Shown: positions 28,655-37,548, numbered from the stretch's first letter. The stretch is 64,000 bases of DNA from Clostridium sp. Marseille-Q2269 (GCF_943736985.1 NZ_CALSFS010000001.1:310001-374000), one strand, 5' to 3'. Program-made: numbers and translations. The notes: generated by a model not told the origin, from the sequence alone.

Positions 28655-29584
28655 TTATATTCTTTCACACACTCTTAGTTTTGCACTTTTACTTCTTGAG
28701 TTCATTTCTTTTTCTTCATTTGAAGGATCTATTGGTTTTTTTGTTATTATTTTTACCTTTGGTTCTTTCCCACAAATACAAATAGGAAAACTTGGTGGGC
28801 ACGTACAAGGTTTTTCTAATTCCTTAAATTTTACTTTCACTGTCCTATCTTCTAAGGAATGAAAAGTTATTATACTCAATCTTCCATCTTGATTTAATCT
28901 ATTCACAGAATCCTCTATAGCCTGATTTAATATTTGAAGTTCCTTATTTACTTCTATTCTTATAGCTTGAAATGTTCTTTTAGCTGGATGTCCCTCTTTT
29001 TGGAACTTGGCTGGAATGGCCTTCCTTATTATTTCCACTAATTCTCCTGTAGTTTCTATAGGCTTTTTTTCTCTTTTTTCCACTATAAATCTTGCAATTT
29101 TTTTAGAAAATTTTTCTTCCCCATATTTTTTTAATATCTTATAGAGCTCTTCTTCTTCATATCCATTTATTACATCATAAGCTGAAAAATCTTCATCTCT
29201 ATTCATTCTCATGTCTAAAGGTGCATCTTTCATATAGCTAAATCCTCTTGAAGCCTCATCTAATTGATAAGAGGATACACCTAAATCCATCATTATTCCA
29301 TCAACCTTATCTATATTTAATTCTTCTAAAATGCTGTCTATATTATAAAAATTATTATGTACATAAGTTACATTTTCATAATCTTTTAATGCTTCTTTAG
29401 CGGCCTTAAGAGCACTAGTATCTTGATCTATACCTATTAATCTACCTTTATTGGATAATCTTTTTAATATTTCTTTAGAATGACCCCCGCCACCTAAGGT
29501 ACAGTCTACATATATACCATTTTCTTTTACATTAAGTGAATCTATAGTTTCTTCTAATAATACCGATACATGTTTAAACTCCAT
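28655..29584 (-). CDS. rsmH: 16S rRNA (cytosine-1402-N4)-methyltransferase
   Basis: 309-aa SAM-dependent methylase (formerly MraW) acting in the ribosomal P site. Motifs: [11 protein letters not shown] at the N-terminus, [15 protein letters not shown] for SAM binding, [19 protein letters not shown], and the C-terminal [11 protein letters not shown] with [11 protein letters not shown]. Full-length. Start ATG with AGGAGG upstream. Second gene of the mra operon. Confidence 0.95.
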   Translation of the reverse strand: MEFKHVSVLLEETIDSLNVKENGIYVDCTLGGGGHSKEILKRLSNKGRLIGIDQDTSALKAAKEALKDYENVTYVHNNFYNIDSILEELNIDKVDGIMMDLGVSSYQLDEASRGFSYMKDAPLDMRMNRDEDFSAYDVINGYEEEELYKILKKYGEEKFSKKIARFIVEKREKKPIETTGELVEIIRKAIPAKFQKEGHPAKRTFQAIRIEVNKELQILNQAIEDSVNRLNQDGRLSIITFHSLEDRTVKVKFKELEKPCTCPPSFPICICGKEPKVKIITKKPIDPSNEEKEMNSRSKSAKLRVCERI

Positions 29585-29663
29585 ATATATCCTCCTAATT
29601 TAATGCATTTACACTTATTTTATAATTAAAACCAAATCTAAATATTCTAAAATATAATTATTT

Positions 29664-30092
29664 CTATATTCCAAGCTGGCTCATCTGCTCTGCTATACTA
29701 TCATAATCTATATTAGAGTTATTATATTCTTCCCATTTTCCCTTACTCCAAATCTCTATTCTATTGGAAACTCCTATACTTACTATTTCTTTTTGGATTT
29801 GTCCATATTCTAAAAGATTTTGAGGTATTAATGTTCTTCCTTGTTTATCTAATTCTAATTCATGAGCTCCTGAGAAAAAAAATCTTACAAAAGCTCTAGC
29901 GTTTTTATTGGTTAAAGGTAGAGTTTCTAATTTTTTCTGAAGAATTTCCCATTGACTTTTGGGATATACGTAAAGACATCCATCTAATCCTTTAGTCAAT
30001 ACAAAGTTCTTTCCTAATTCTTCTCTAAACTTGGCTGGAATTATAATTCTATTTTTTGTATCTAGGCTATGATTATACTCCCCTATAAACAT
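29664..30092 (-). CDS. mraZ: transcriptional regulator MraZ
   Basis: 142-aa protein with two SpoVT/AbrB-like halves, MFIGEYNHSLDTKNRIIIPA and ELDKQGRTLIP, each with the double-psi loop. MraZ binds repeats in its own promoter and damps expression of the mra/dcw operon. Here three AGTGG repeats lie 29-53 nt upstream of the start. The ribosome site GGTGGAG is 5 nt from ATG. First gene of the cluster and divergent from ychF. Confidence 0.95.
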   Translation of the reverse strand: MFIGEYNHSLDTKNRIIIPAKFREELGKNFVLTKGLDGCLYVYPKSQWEILQKKLETLPLTNKNARAFVRFFFSGAHELELDKQGRTLIPQNLLEYGQIQKEIVSIGVSNRIEIWSKGKWEEYNNSNIDYDSIAEQMSQLGI

Positions 30093-30120
30093 ATCTCCAC
30101 CCCAATTGTTAATTTATGCT

Positions 30121-30145
30121 CCACTTTGCCCCACTTCAAACCACT
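30121..30145 (-). promoter_or_regulatory. MraZ operator: three AGTGG repeats, 10-bp period
   Basis: The plus-strand pentamer CCACT begins at exactly 30121, 30131 and 30141, reading AGTGG three times toward mraZ. MraZ operators in other bacteria are short G-rich direct repeats with about 10-bp period upstream of mraZ, so autoregulation is a strong inference. Confidence 0.75.
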
Positions 30146-30430
30146 ATTAAGTTTTATATTCTATATTTTAATTAGAATTCCTTCTATTAATTTAAATATT
30201 TTTACTGTATTTTTTAAATTAATTTAAATATTAATAAGATTACTAGAATAAGGCTTTAAAAGAAGAATAATAATTTTTTTGAAATTTTATTTGTTTTTTT
30301 AAGGTATTCCTACTTATTTATATGCATTATAGTCATAAAAAAACAAAATCTTATTTAATATTTTATTAATTTTTAGACATATTTTGATAAAATGTTTTTT
30401 CCATTATATCTAAATATAATCACCCTATTG

Positions 30431-30459
30431 TTGAAATAAACTTTAGCCTTTAGTATAAT
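30431..30459 (+). promoter_or_regulatory. sigma-A promoter of ychF
   Basis: TTGAAA and TATAAT separated by exactly 17 bases, pointing toward ychF. The start of transcription would be near 30466, giving a leader of about 84 nt. Confidence 0.7.
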
Positions 30460-30549
30460 TTAATAGGAAATTATAAAACTAATTTTTATAAATTTTTTAT
30501 ATTTTTTGAATTACATAAAGTCAATACACAAAGAAAGGACTGTACATAT

Positions 30550-31647
30550 ATGAAATTAGGAATAGTTGGGTTACCTAATGTAGGTAAAAGCACATTATTT
30601 AATGCAATAACAAAAGCAGGAGCTGAATCTGCTAACTATCCATTTTGCACAATTGAACCAAATGTTGGAGTAGTTAGTGTCCCAGATAAGAGATTAGATG
30701 TTTTAGAAAAAATGTATAATTCTAAAAAAAAGGTTCCTACAGCTATTGAATTTTATGATATTGCTGGATTAGTAAAAGGTGCAAGTAAAGGAGAAGGATT
30801 AGGAAATAAATTCTTATCTCATATAAGAGAAGTTGAAGCTATTGTTCACGTGGTAAGATGTTTTGAAGATTCTAATATAGTCCATGTAGATGGTTCTGTA
30901 GATCCTATTCGTGATATAGAAACTATTAGCTTAGAACTTATTTTCTCTGATATAGAATTAATGCAAAGAAGAATAGAAAAAAACAGTAAATTAGCTAAAA
31001 GTGGAAACAAAGAAGCAAAAGCAGAAGAAGCTCTTATGCAAAAAATAGTATCCCATTTAGAAGATGGTAAACCTGTTAGAACCTTGGAACTTACAGAAGA
31101 AGAAGGGCAATTAGTTAAAAATTATTTTCTTTTAACATCAAAACCAGTTTTATATGCAGCTAATGTATCTGAAGATGATTTAATGTCTGGAAATCCTGAA
31201 AATGAATTTGTGCAAAAAGTTAAAGAGTTTGCAGAAAGTGAAAGCTCTCAAGTAATAACTTTATGTGCAAGACTTGAAGAAGAGTTATCTACATTGGAAG
31301 ATGATGAAAAAGATGAAATGCTTTCTGAATATGGATTAAAAGAATCTGGTCTTGATAAATTAGTTCAATCTAGCTATAAATTATTAGGTCTTATAAGTTT
31401 TTTAACTGCAGGTCAAGTTGAAGTTAGAGCTTGGACTATAGTTAAAGGTACAAAAGCTCCTAAAGCTGCTGGAAAAATTCATAGTGACATTGAAAAAGGC
31501 TTTATAAGAGCAGAAGTTATTTCCTACGATAAACTTATAGAATGCGGTTCTGAAGTCCATGCTAAAGAAAAAGGCTTCTTTAGACTAGAAGGTAAAGAAT
31601 ATGTAATGCAAGATGGAGATATTGTTAACTTTAGATTTAATGTTTAG
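30550..31647 (+). CDS. ychF: ribosome-associated ATPase/GTPase YchF (OLA1 family)
   Basis: 365-aa Obg-related nucleotide-binding protein. The P-loop GLPNVGKSTLFNAIT, switch region NYPFCTIEPNVG, DIAGLVKGAS and a C-terminal TGS-like domain with GQVEVRAWTIVKGTKAPKAA and IHSDIEKGFIRAEV are all present. YchF prefers ATP over GTP and binds ribosomes; it is linked to stress responses. Start ATG with GAAAGGAC upstream. Transcribed alone from a good promoter, with a palindromic element just after the stop. Confidence 0.95.
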   Translation: MKLGIVGLPNVGKSTLFNAITKAGAESANYPFCTIEPNVGVVSVPDKRLDVLEKMYNSKKKVPTAIEFYDIAGLVKGASKGEGLGNKFLSHIREVEAIVHVVRCFEDSNIVHVDGSVDPIRDIETISLELIFSDIELMQRRIEKNSKLAKSGNKEAKAEEALMQKIVSHLEDGKPVRTLELTEEEGQLVKNYFLLTSKPVLYAANVSEDDLMSGNPENEFVQKVKEFAESESSQVITLCARLEEELSTLEDDEKDEMLSEYGLKESGLDKLVQSSYKLLGLISFLTAGQVEVRAWTIVKGTKAPKAAGKIHSDIEKGFIRAEVISYDKLIECGSEVHAKEKGFFRLEGKEYVMQDGDIVNFRFNV

Positions 31648-31720
31648 TTAAAACAAACATTATAATTAATTGAGATTTGTATATTAAGATAAAAAATTTC
31701 AAATGAAATATTTAAAATAA

Positions 31721-31815
31721 GGGGCTGTCGCACTAAGAATAAATTCTACAATATATTGTGTTAACTTTAAACTGTAAAACAATATATTGTGCTTAAATTC
31801 TTTAATACGACAGCC
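31721..31815. repeat. palindromic MITE-like element, copy 1
   Basis: 95 bp bounded by GGCTGTCG and CGACAGCC, with an internal imperfect palindrome containing two ACAATATATTGT cores. A second copy at 42433-42545 has the same ends and core, so the unit is dispersed. It lies between the convergent ychF and grdA genes and may also act as a two-way terminator. The ends resemble transposon inverted repeats, but no parent element is in the window. Confidence 0.7.
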
Positions 31816-31829
31816 TGTATACTCATATT

Positions 31830-32306
31830 CTAATCAGTGAATTTACAAAATTCTTCTCTTATATCTGTCATTTCTTCTATAATATCATCTATATCCAAAA
31901 CCATTTCCATCATACCTATTTCTTCTTCATAAACTTCTTCATCTACTTCTTCTTTAAATTCTGGCTCTACAGCATGATAAACTCTTAGTCCTAACTGGAC
32001 ATTGGACAATGGACCTGCAAAAGTTGGATCTCCATTAGTAACAGTCTCTGCAGCAAGACCTGCTGCTTCTCCTTCTGCTGCACCTAAAAGTACTAATATA
32101 TTTTCAGCACCATATTTTTCTGTTAATGTTTTTACTCTTTTTTGATTTTCCAAATCCATTGCTCCGGCGGCAGTTCAAACGAAACATTCTGTGGATGAGA
32201 AAACCACTTCTGCTTCTGTTCCTTCTATGCATTTTTCTATAGCTGGGCCTGGTATTCCATCCCTATCTCCAATTATTATTAATTTTTTTCCTTCTAATAA
32301 ACTCAT
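31830..32306 (-). CDS. grdA: glycine/betaine reductase selenoprotein A
   Basis: 158-aa selenoprotein A, the small shared component that carries the carboxymethyl selenoether from protein B to protein C during reductive amino-acid fermentation. It starts at ATG 32306 behind AGGAGG ([17 protein letters not shown]) and contains an in-frame TGA at 32175-32177 read as selenocysteine 44 in the motif CFVU followed by TAAG. The frame is open on both sides of the TGA, the family length is exactly matched, and the motif is the known GrdA active site, so this is not a frameshift. It lies 40 nt after the BCCT transporter gene and is last in the locus. The copy is probably dedicated to betaine reduction. 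Confidence 0.95.
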
Positions 32307-32346
32307 TAATATTCCTCCTGTTGTTTATTTATACCTAAAGTATATT

Positions 32347-33837
32347 CTAACTTTTTTCCTCTTTTAATGCTTTCATTAAAGACACACATGCAAAAATCAT
32401 TATAAATATGAACGGAAATGCCGCTGCCACAGATATAGTCTGTAAGCTCTTTAATCCTCCACTTATTAAAAGAACTGTAGCTAACAATGCTTGTATTACT
32501 CCCCATAAAATCTTCTTTAGATTTGATGGATTTAAATCTCCCTCCGAAGTAAACATAGCAAGTACAAACGTAGCTGAGTTTGCTGATGTAATAAAAAATG
32601 TACATAAAAGAATTATAGTTATTATTGAAATAATGCTAGCTAACGGATAATGTTTAACTACTAAAAATAGAGCTGTATCAGAAACTTTGGCCATTTCTTT
32701 AAGCGCCGTTAGTGTCAAAGTATTCTTTAGATTAATTCCTAATGTTCCAAAGGATGCAAACCATATAAATGAAGCAATTGATGGAGCTATCATAACTCCA
32801 AGTACAAATTCTTTAATAGTTCTTCCTTTTGAGATTCTAGCTATGAATGTGCCAACAAATGGAGCCCATGCAATCCACCATGCCCAATAAAATACTCTCC
32901 AACTATTAATCCAAGCATTATCACCAAAAGCTTCTATTTTTAAACTATCCTTAATAAAATCTCCTATATAAAAACCTAATCCATTAGTTAATGAGTTAAA
33001 TATTTTTAAAGTAGGTCCTATAAGTATGATTAAAATAAGAAGCAAGAATGCCAAACCTAAATTAATATCAGACAGTAATTTTATTCCTTTTTCGATACCA
33101 CTCACTGCAGTCCAAATAAATATTATTGTAATAACTACTATTATGATTAATTGAACTAATGTAGTCTTAGGTATATTAAATAAAAAATTCATTCCGCTAT
33201 TTATTTGAAGAGTACCAAGACCTAAAGAAGTGGCAACTCCTGCTACTGTGGCAAATACTGCAAATCCATCTATTAATTTGCCAATAGCACCTTTAGCTCG
33301 TTCTTCACCTATAAGAGGTATAAATATACTACTTATAAGCCCTGCTTTATTTTTTCTAAATTGGAAATATGCAAGAGCCAATCCAATTATGCTATAACTT
33401 GCCCAAGGATGAAATCCCCAATGAACAAATGAAGTTTTGATTGCAAAGTTGGCTGCTTCTGTAGTTCCTGGCTCTAATCCAGGTGGATTTGCGAAATGTG
33501 ATAGTGGTTCTGCAACACCCCAGAACACTAATCCTATTCCCATTCCTGATCCAAATAGCATTCCAAACCATGAAGTCGTTTTATATTCTGGCTTAGAATC
33601 ATCTGAACCTAATTTTATTTTTCCATATTTACTGAATGCTAAAATTAAAGCAAATACTACAAAGAAGAACATAGAAATTAAATACAACCAACCAAACTTA
33701 TCTGATAAAAAAGTATATACTACATTACTGACATTTGTAAAATTTGTTGGAGAAATCAATCCCCATATAACTATTAAGAATACTACCAATAGAGATACTA
33801 CAAACACTTCATTGTTATATATCTTTTTTTTCACCAT
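32347..33837 (-). CDS. BCCT-family betaine/carnitine/choline transporter
   Basis: 496 aa with 12 membrane segments. The family TM8 signature is clear in FYWAWWIAWAPFVGTFIARI, with its tryptophan box, and ISKGRTIKEFV follows. It takes up quaternary amines such as glycine betaine using an ion gradient. Placement between grdH and grdA makes betaine the likely substrate and nutrition, rather than osmoprotection, the likely purpose. No long regulatory C-terminal tail of the BetP kind is seen, which fits a non-osmotic role. Start ATG with AAGGGG upstream. Confidence 0.88.
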   Translation of the reverse strand: MVKKKIYNNEVFVVSLLVVFLIVIWGLISPTNFTNVSNVVYTFLSDKFGWLYLISMFFFVVFALILAFSKYGKIKLGSDDSKPEYKTTSWFGMLFGSGMGIGLVFWGVAEPLSHFANPPGLEPGTTEAANFAIKTSFVHWGFHPWASYSIIGLALAYFQFRKNKAGLISSIFIPLIGEERAKGAIGKLIDGFAVFATVAGVATSLGLGTLQINSGMNFLFNIPKTTLVQLIIIVVITIIFIWTAVSGIEKGIKLLSDINLGLAFLLLILIILIGPTLKIFNSLTNGLGFYIGDFIKDSLKIEAFGDNAWINSWRVFYWAWWIAWAPFVGTFIARISKGRTIKEFVLGVMIAPSIASFIWFASFGTLGINLKNTLTLTALKEMAKVSDTALFLVVKHYPLASIISIITIILLCTFFITSANSATFVLAMFTSEGDLNPSNLKKILWGVIQALLATVLLISGGLKSLQTISVAAAFPFIFIMIFACVSLMKALKEEKS

Positions 33838-33858
33838 AAAAACAGCCCCTTATTTATA

Positions 33859-33923
33859 ATATAGTATTAGATCTTCATATTTTTTAAAACTCATTAAAAA
33901 TATACTATGATCTAACACTATAT
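33859..33923 (-). promoter_or_regulatory. intercistronic hairpin between grdH and the transporter gene
   Basis: 15-bp arms ATATAGTATTAGATC (33859-33873) and 33909-33923 with one mismatch, and a 35-nt AT-rich loop. It may set the transporter level relative to grdH by partial termination or RNA protection. Confidence 0.45.
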
Positions 33924-33943
33924 TTTATAATAAATGATAAGCC

Positions 33944-35257
33944 CTAAATTTTAACGTCAAATACAGTTTGATCTTCAATATCCTTTCCTAAGGAATCTAT
34001 AGCTACACCTACTCTGTGATATCTTAATTTCCATTGCTGTTCTTTTGTATCTTTTGGATCTCCAAGGGGATATGGTATAGAAATTGTTGGTACCATTCTA
34101 TTTGCCCCAACAGTTTTTGCAACGGGTATTAAATTACACATTTGAACAACAGTAATTCCTGCCCTTTCTATCTCTTTTACCATAGTTGCTCCGCAACGAG
34201 TACAAGTTCCTCATGTAGAAGTTAATATAACACCATCAACATGATCTTCTTTTAAGCATTCTACCATTTCTCGTGCCATTCTAGCTGCTTCTGCTTCAGT
34301 TGTACCTGTTCCAACTGTTGAATAGAAATACTTATGAAGTTTGCCTATTTTCCCCTCCCTTTCATAAGCTTTTAAAGCATCTAATGGTACTATAACGTTT
34401 GGATCTTTATCAGCTGCTGCTGGGTCAAAACCTGCATGTATAGTCTTATAAACACCGCCTTCTAATGTATCTATTTCTGATACATCATATCTTCCCCATC
34501 TTGTAGCAGAAGCAGACTGTATTCTATCTGGATTATCTACTGGAACTATTCCTCCAGATGTTACACACGCTATATTAGCTTTACTTAAGTCCTTTATAGC
34601 ATCTGCAATTTTTACTCTATCTAGTTTAGGGATTGGTAACTCTGTTTCAAATTCCTCATTATTTAACTTTTTAATCATCATATCTACAACTCTATTTGCT
34701 GCTGGCTCTAAAGAATCAAGCCAAACTTGATGTCTTATACCTCTTGTAAAATAACCTTCTTCATCTGCTGACAATAATTTTTCTCCTGCTAGAATCTTAT
34801 CACCAAATTTAGCCATTGGTTTTATGTCTTTTCTCATTCTTCCTGCATTGTTTCCACCTTTAAATATATAAACATGTTTTTTAAACATATCTACTCCAGG
34901 ATTTTCTTCATGCATAGATGTTATGACTGGTACATTAAACTTTTCTTTTACGGCTTCACATATAACCCCACAAGCTACACCATATCTGCCTGCTTGGAAT
35001 GCAGGACCTGCAAAGAATATGTCAAATTCTATATTTTCTAAAAATCCTAATATTTTTTCTAAGGCTTCCTCTTTTTTCGATCCCATAAAATTATCTCCAC
35101 ATATTATTGTGTGAGTAATTTCAGCATTCATAAGCTTTTTATCTAACTCTGTAGCCGGTCCAACTAATCCTTCCCTTATTTCTGGAGGAAAATCCGCTTT
35201 ATCTTCTCCACCTATTTGTCCAAAGAATTGATTTAAATATAATATTGCCTTCTTCAT
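33944..35257 (-). CDS. grdH: betaine reductase protein B, selenocysteine subunit
   Basis: 437-aa selenoprotein of the GrdB/GrdF/GrdH family, the large subunit of substrate-specific protein B that activates the amine substrate. An in-frame TGA at 34211-34213 is read as selenocysteine 349 within TST-U-GTCTRCGATM, the UxxCxxC centre of this family; the frame continues for 88 residues. Conserved N-terminal FFGQIGGED and GDNFMGS blocks are present. Assignment to betaine (GrdH) rather than glycine or sarcosine rests on the adjacent BCCT transporter and the divergent regulator, and needs phylogeny to confirm. Start ATG about 12 nt from AAGGAGG. Confidence 0.88.
34185..34197 (-). promoter_or_regulatory. 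possible bacterial SECIS hairpin in grdH
   Basis: The mRNA forms GTTGC-GGA-GCAAC, a 5-bp stem with a GGA loop, beginning 13 nt after the grdH UGA. This is the position and G-containing loop expected of a bacterial SECIS element that recruits SelB. The grdA UGA is followed by a less clear hairpin with a similar CGGAGCA core. Confidence 0.45.
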
Positions 35258-35274
35258 AACAACTTTACACCTCC

Positions 35275-36603
35275 TTAAAACTCTTTCATTGTTTTAACTG
35301 ACCATCCTGATACTTGGTCCCCACAAAACATAGCATTATTTTCCATAATTATTGACCCATCCGCTCTAACAGACGGTCCTAAAATTTCATCATTTGCCCA
35401 TCCACCAGAAAGACCATCTCTTGCTAAAGATTCAAGTTCTCCTATAACTGTTTCCATAGGTGGAAGTTCTATAAGTTCAGAAACATTTCCACAGGATACA
35501 ATAGCATTAGCTTTTTCATCTAAAGTAACTAATGGTTGGGATTGACCATCTCTACCTGTACATTCATTAGTTATTCCTACTGTTTTAACTCCAGCATCTT
35601 CTAACGCTACAATACATTCTATAAAATCGGCATCTGGATTTCCATACCCTTCTTCTGCAACTATTGCCCCATCAGCTCCAAGTGATTTAGCCATTTGTGC
35701 TACAAATATTGCTGCACGCTTTTTTTGCTCTAAAGCAACATTTAAATTTGACATTATAATCCCTAAAAAATTAATTGATTTTCCATGTTCTTTATAAAGC
35801 TTCTTTATAGTCAGATTATTCTGAAAATCATAAGTAGACCATTTAGAAGAGCATGGCATGAAGCTTCCTGATACTACTGCACCATCTAAAACTTCATTTG
35901 GATGCATAAATGTTGGTACCATATGATTTGCATCCCATCCATAAACTAAATCATTATATCCCATTTCCTCCATTTGGGATTGCGGTTGCATTACAAAAAC
36001 CACTGATGGCAAATTAGAAACTTCTTTTGATCTTTTTGTAATTGCTTCCAATTCATATTCTTCAATCTCTGCGGGTGTTAAATCCTTTACACACTGAGCT
36101 ATATACTCTGCTAATTTATGCCCTGCCAACCTCAATGCTCTGTTTTTCTTTTGTTGCTCATGTTTTTCAAAATCTTCGTCAGTATCTGCCACCAGTACTA
36201 TATTTTTAAGTTTCGAAAAATAAGTATATTTGGCGCCTTCTCCACACATATCTATAAGTCCATCCTGAAATCCACCCCAATGTTTTCCAACAACTAAAAC
36301 GCTACATTCCTTTAATGCATGAGTTATACCATATCCAGTTTTAGCCACTTCTCCTATGAATCCTGGGAAAATTGTTTTGCCACCTTCTACTTTTGCTCTG
36401 GGTTCAATAGCTTCTTTAACAGGAACAAGTCTAACTTTATCCCCGGGTCTTACAATGAAAATATCTGCATCTGTTATATGTTCATCTTCTTTAACAAATT
36501 CCAAAGCTTCCTCCTTATTAATTGTTAGAACTCCATCTTTGTAACATAGTGCTGTTCCAAATTGAATATCATCCACCGGGAAATTTCCAATTTGCAATTT
36601 CAT
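35275..36603 (-). CDS. grdI: betaine reductase protein B, proprotein subunit
   Basis: 442-aa homologue of the GrdE/GrdG/GrdI proproteins, which are cleaved at an internal cysteine to give two subunits, the C-terminal one bearing a carbonyl (pyruvoyl-type) group that forms a Schiff base with the amine substrate. The likely cleavage residue is Cys251 in SGSFMPCSSKW, about the position known for GrdE. Betaine has no free amine, so the carbonyl's role here is unclear, as noted for betaine reductases. Start ATG with GGGG 8 nt upstream. It is first in the locus and 17 nt ahead of grdH. Confidence 0.88.
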   Translation of the reverse strand: MKLQIGNFPVDDIQFGTALCYKDGVLTINKEEALEFVKEDEHITDADIFIVRPGDKVRLVPVKEAIEPRAKVEGGKTIFPGFIGEVAKTGYGITHALKECSVLVVGKHWGGFQDGLIDMCGEGAKYTYFSKLKNIVLVADTDEDFEKHEQQKKNRALRLAGHKLAEYIAQCVKDLTPAEIEEYELEAITKRSKEVSNLPSVVFVMQPQSQMEEMGYNDLVYGWDANHMVPTFMHPNEVLDGAVVSGSFMPCSSKWSTYDFQNNLTIKKLYKEHGKSINFLGIIMSNLNVALEQKKRAAIFVAQMAKSLGADGAIVAEEGYGNPDADFIECIVALEDAGVKTVGITNECTGRDGQSQPLVTLDEKANAIVSCGNVSELIELPPMETVIGELESLARDGLSGGWANDEILGPSVRADGSIIMENNAMFCGDQVSGWSVKTMKEF

Positions 36604-36700
36604 TATTTACACCCCTTTTCCATTTTTTAAAATTAATACAATGAATAAGCATTTTTTCTTTATACGTTTACAATAATCTGTCTTGTTCTAATATTACCAC

Positions 36701-36737
36701 AAAATAAACGTGTTTGTAATATAAACACGTTTATTTT
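36701..36737. promoter_or_regulatory. palindromic operator between grdI and the TetR gene
   Basis: Perfect 15-bp arms AAAATAAACGTGTTT around a 7-bp AT-rich centre (36716-36722). It lies about 100 bp upstream of grdI in a divergent promoter region, the classic place for a TetR-family autoregulator to bind. Binding of this particular regulator is inference. Confidence 0.7.
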
Positions 36738-36821
36738 TGTTATTAAAATAACAAATGAACTTAATAACTTTTGATTATAAATAATCTAAAATGCATATAG
36801 TAATTTTTTCCTTATAATTGC

Positions 36822-36851
36822 TTTACTTTTTATTAACCTCTAAGTTATAAT
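36822..36851 (+). promoter_or_regulatory. probable promoter of the TetR-type regulator gene
   Basis: A perfect TATAAT (36846-36851) with TTTACT 18 bases upstream (4 of 6 consensus positions). Transcription would start near 36858, about 34 nt before the ATG. Confidence 0.45.
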
Positions 36852-36891
36852 ACTTATAGCTTTTAATAATATAAAAAGAATGGTGATTAAT

Positions 36892-37548
36892 ATGGATAAA
36901 AAAATTATTCAGAAAAGAAGAATGATGAAATATTTTATAGATGCTACTCAACAAATAATAGAAAATGAATCCTTTGATTTAGTAACTGCAAGAAAAGTTT
37001 CTAATCTGGCTGGCTTTAATAGTGCTACTATTTATAATTATTTTAAAAACTTAGATGAATTACTATATTTTAGTTGTATAAAATATCTAGCAGATTATTC
37101 AAAAGATAAATATGATATAGTGAATACAAAAAATCATAAAAATACATTTGAATATTACATAAATATATGGAAATGTTTTTGTTATCATTCTTATAGAAAT
37201 CCTAAGATTTATTTTCATTTATTTTTTACTAACTATACTTTATACCAAAGTTCTATTGAAGAATACTTTGAAATGATATTTGACGATATAGATGATACTG
37301 GAAAAAATTTGTTACCATCATTATTAAAAGAAAATATTTACCATAAAAATCTATCCTTACTAAATAGCTTTGTAAGAAATAATATTGTATCTGAAAAAAA
37401 TTTAAATGCTTTAAACGAAATGATAATATGTATATATCAAAGTATGCTATATAACATACTTAATAATTTGGTAGATTATTCTATAGATACAGCCACTGAA
37501 AAAACTTTAAAATACATAAATCAAACTATACTATCCTATACTCTTTAA
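36892..37548 (+). CDS. TetR-family transcriptional regulator
   Basis: About 218 aa. The N-terminal helix-turn-helix is recognisable (TARKVSNLAGFNSATIYNYF, then KNLDELLYFSC), followed by a Tyr/Asn-rich helical ligand domain of low conservation. ATG 36892 is preferred since GGTGA is 6 nt upstream; an earlier in-frame ATG at 36880 is within that region. Divergent from grdI with a palindrome between them, so it probably represses or senses for the betaine reductase locus. The inducer is unknown; betaine or a breakdown product is a reasonable guess. Confidence 0.8.
   Translation: MDKKIIQKRRMMKYFIDATQQIIENESFDLVTARKVSNLAGFNSATIYNYFKNLDELLYFSCIKYLADYSKDKYDIVNTKNHKNTFEYYINIWKCFCYHSYRNPKIYFHLFFTNYTLYQSSIEEYFEMIFDDIDDTGKNLLPSLLKENIYHKNLSLLNSFVRNNIVSEKNLNALNEMIICIYQSMLYNILNNLVDYSIDTATEKTLKYINQTILSYTL

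Larger units (their letters stand above)
30093..30549. other. divergent promoter region of mraZ and ychF
   Basis: 457 bases without a gene. It contains the MraZ operator (30121-30145) near mraZ and a consensus promoter for ychF (30431-30459). The rest is AT-rich with no reading frame supported by a ribosome site. Confidence 0.6.

Noticed and set aside
31721-31815. The palindromic element as a simple terminator only
   Set aside because: A second copy with the same ends and core exists at 42433-42545, which a gene-specific terminator would not explain.
31830-32306. grdA as a broken gene because of the internal TGA
   Set aside because: The TGA is at the known selenocysteine position, the frame is otherwise open and the length is exactly that of the family.
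32306-32605. A 99-aa frame overlapping the start of the betaine transporter coding end
   Set aside because: It lies in another frame of the transporter gene, has no family pattern and ends inside the grdA ribosome-site region; it is a shadow.
33944-35257. grdH as two separate genes split at 34211
   Set aside because: The downstream 79-88 codons continue the conserved UxxCxxC motif in the same frame and have no ribosome site of their own at a natural domain boundary.
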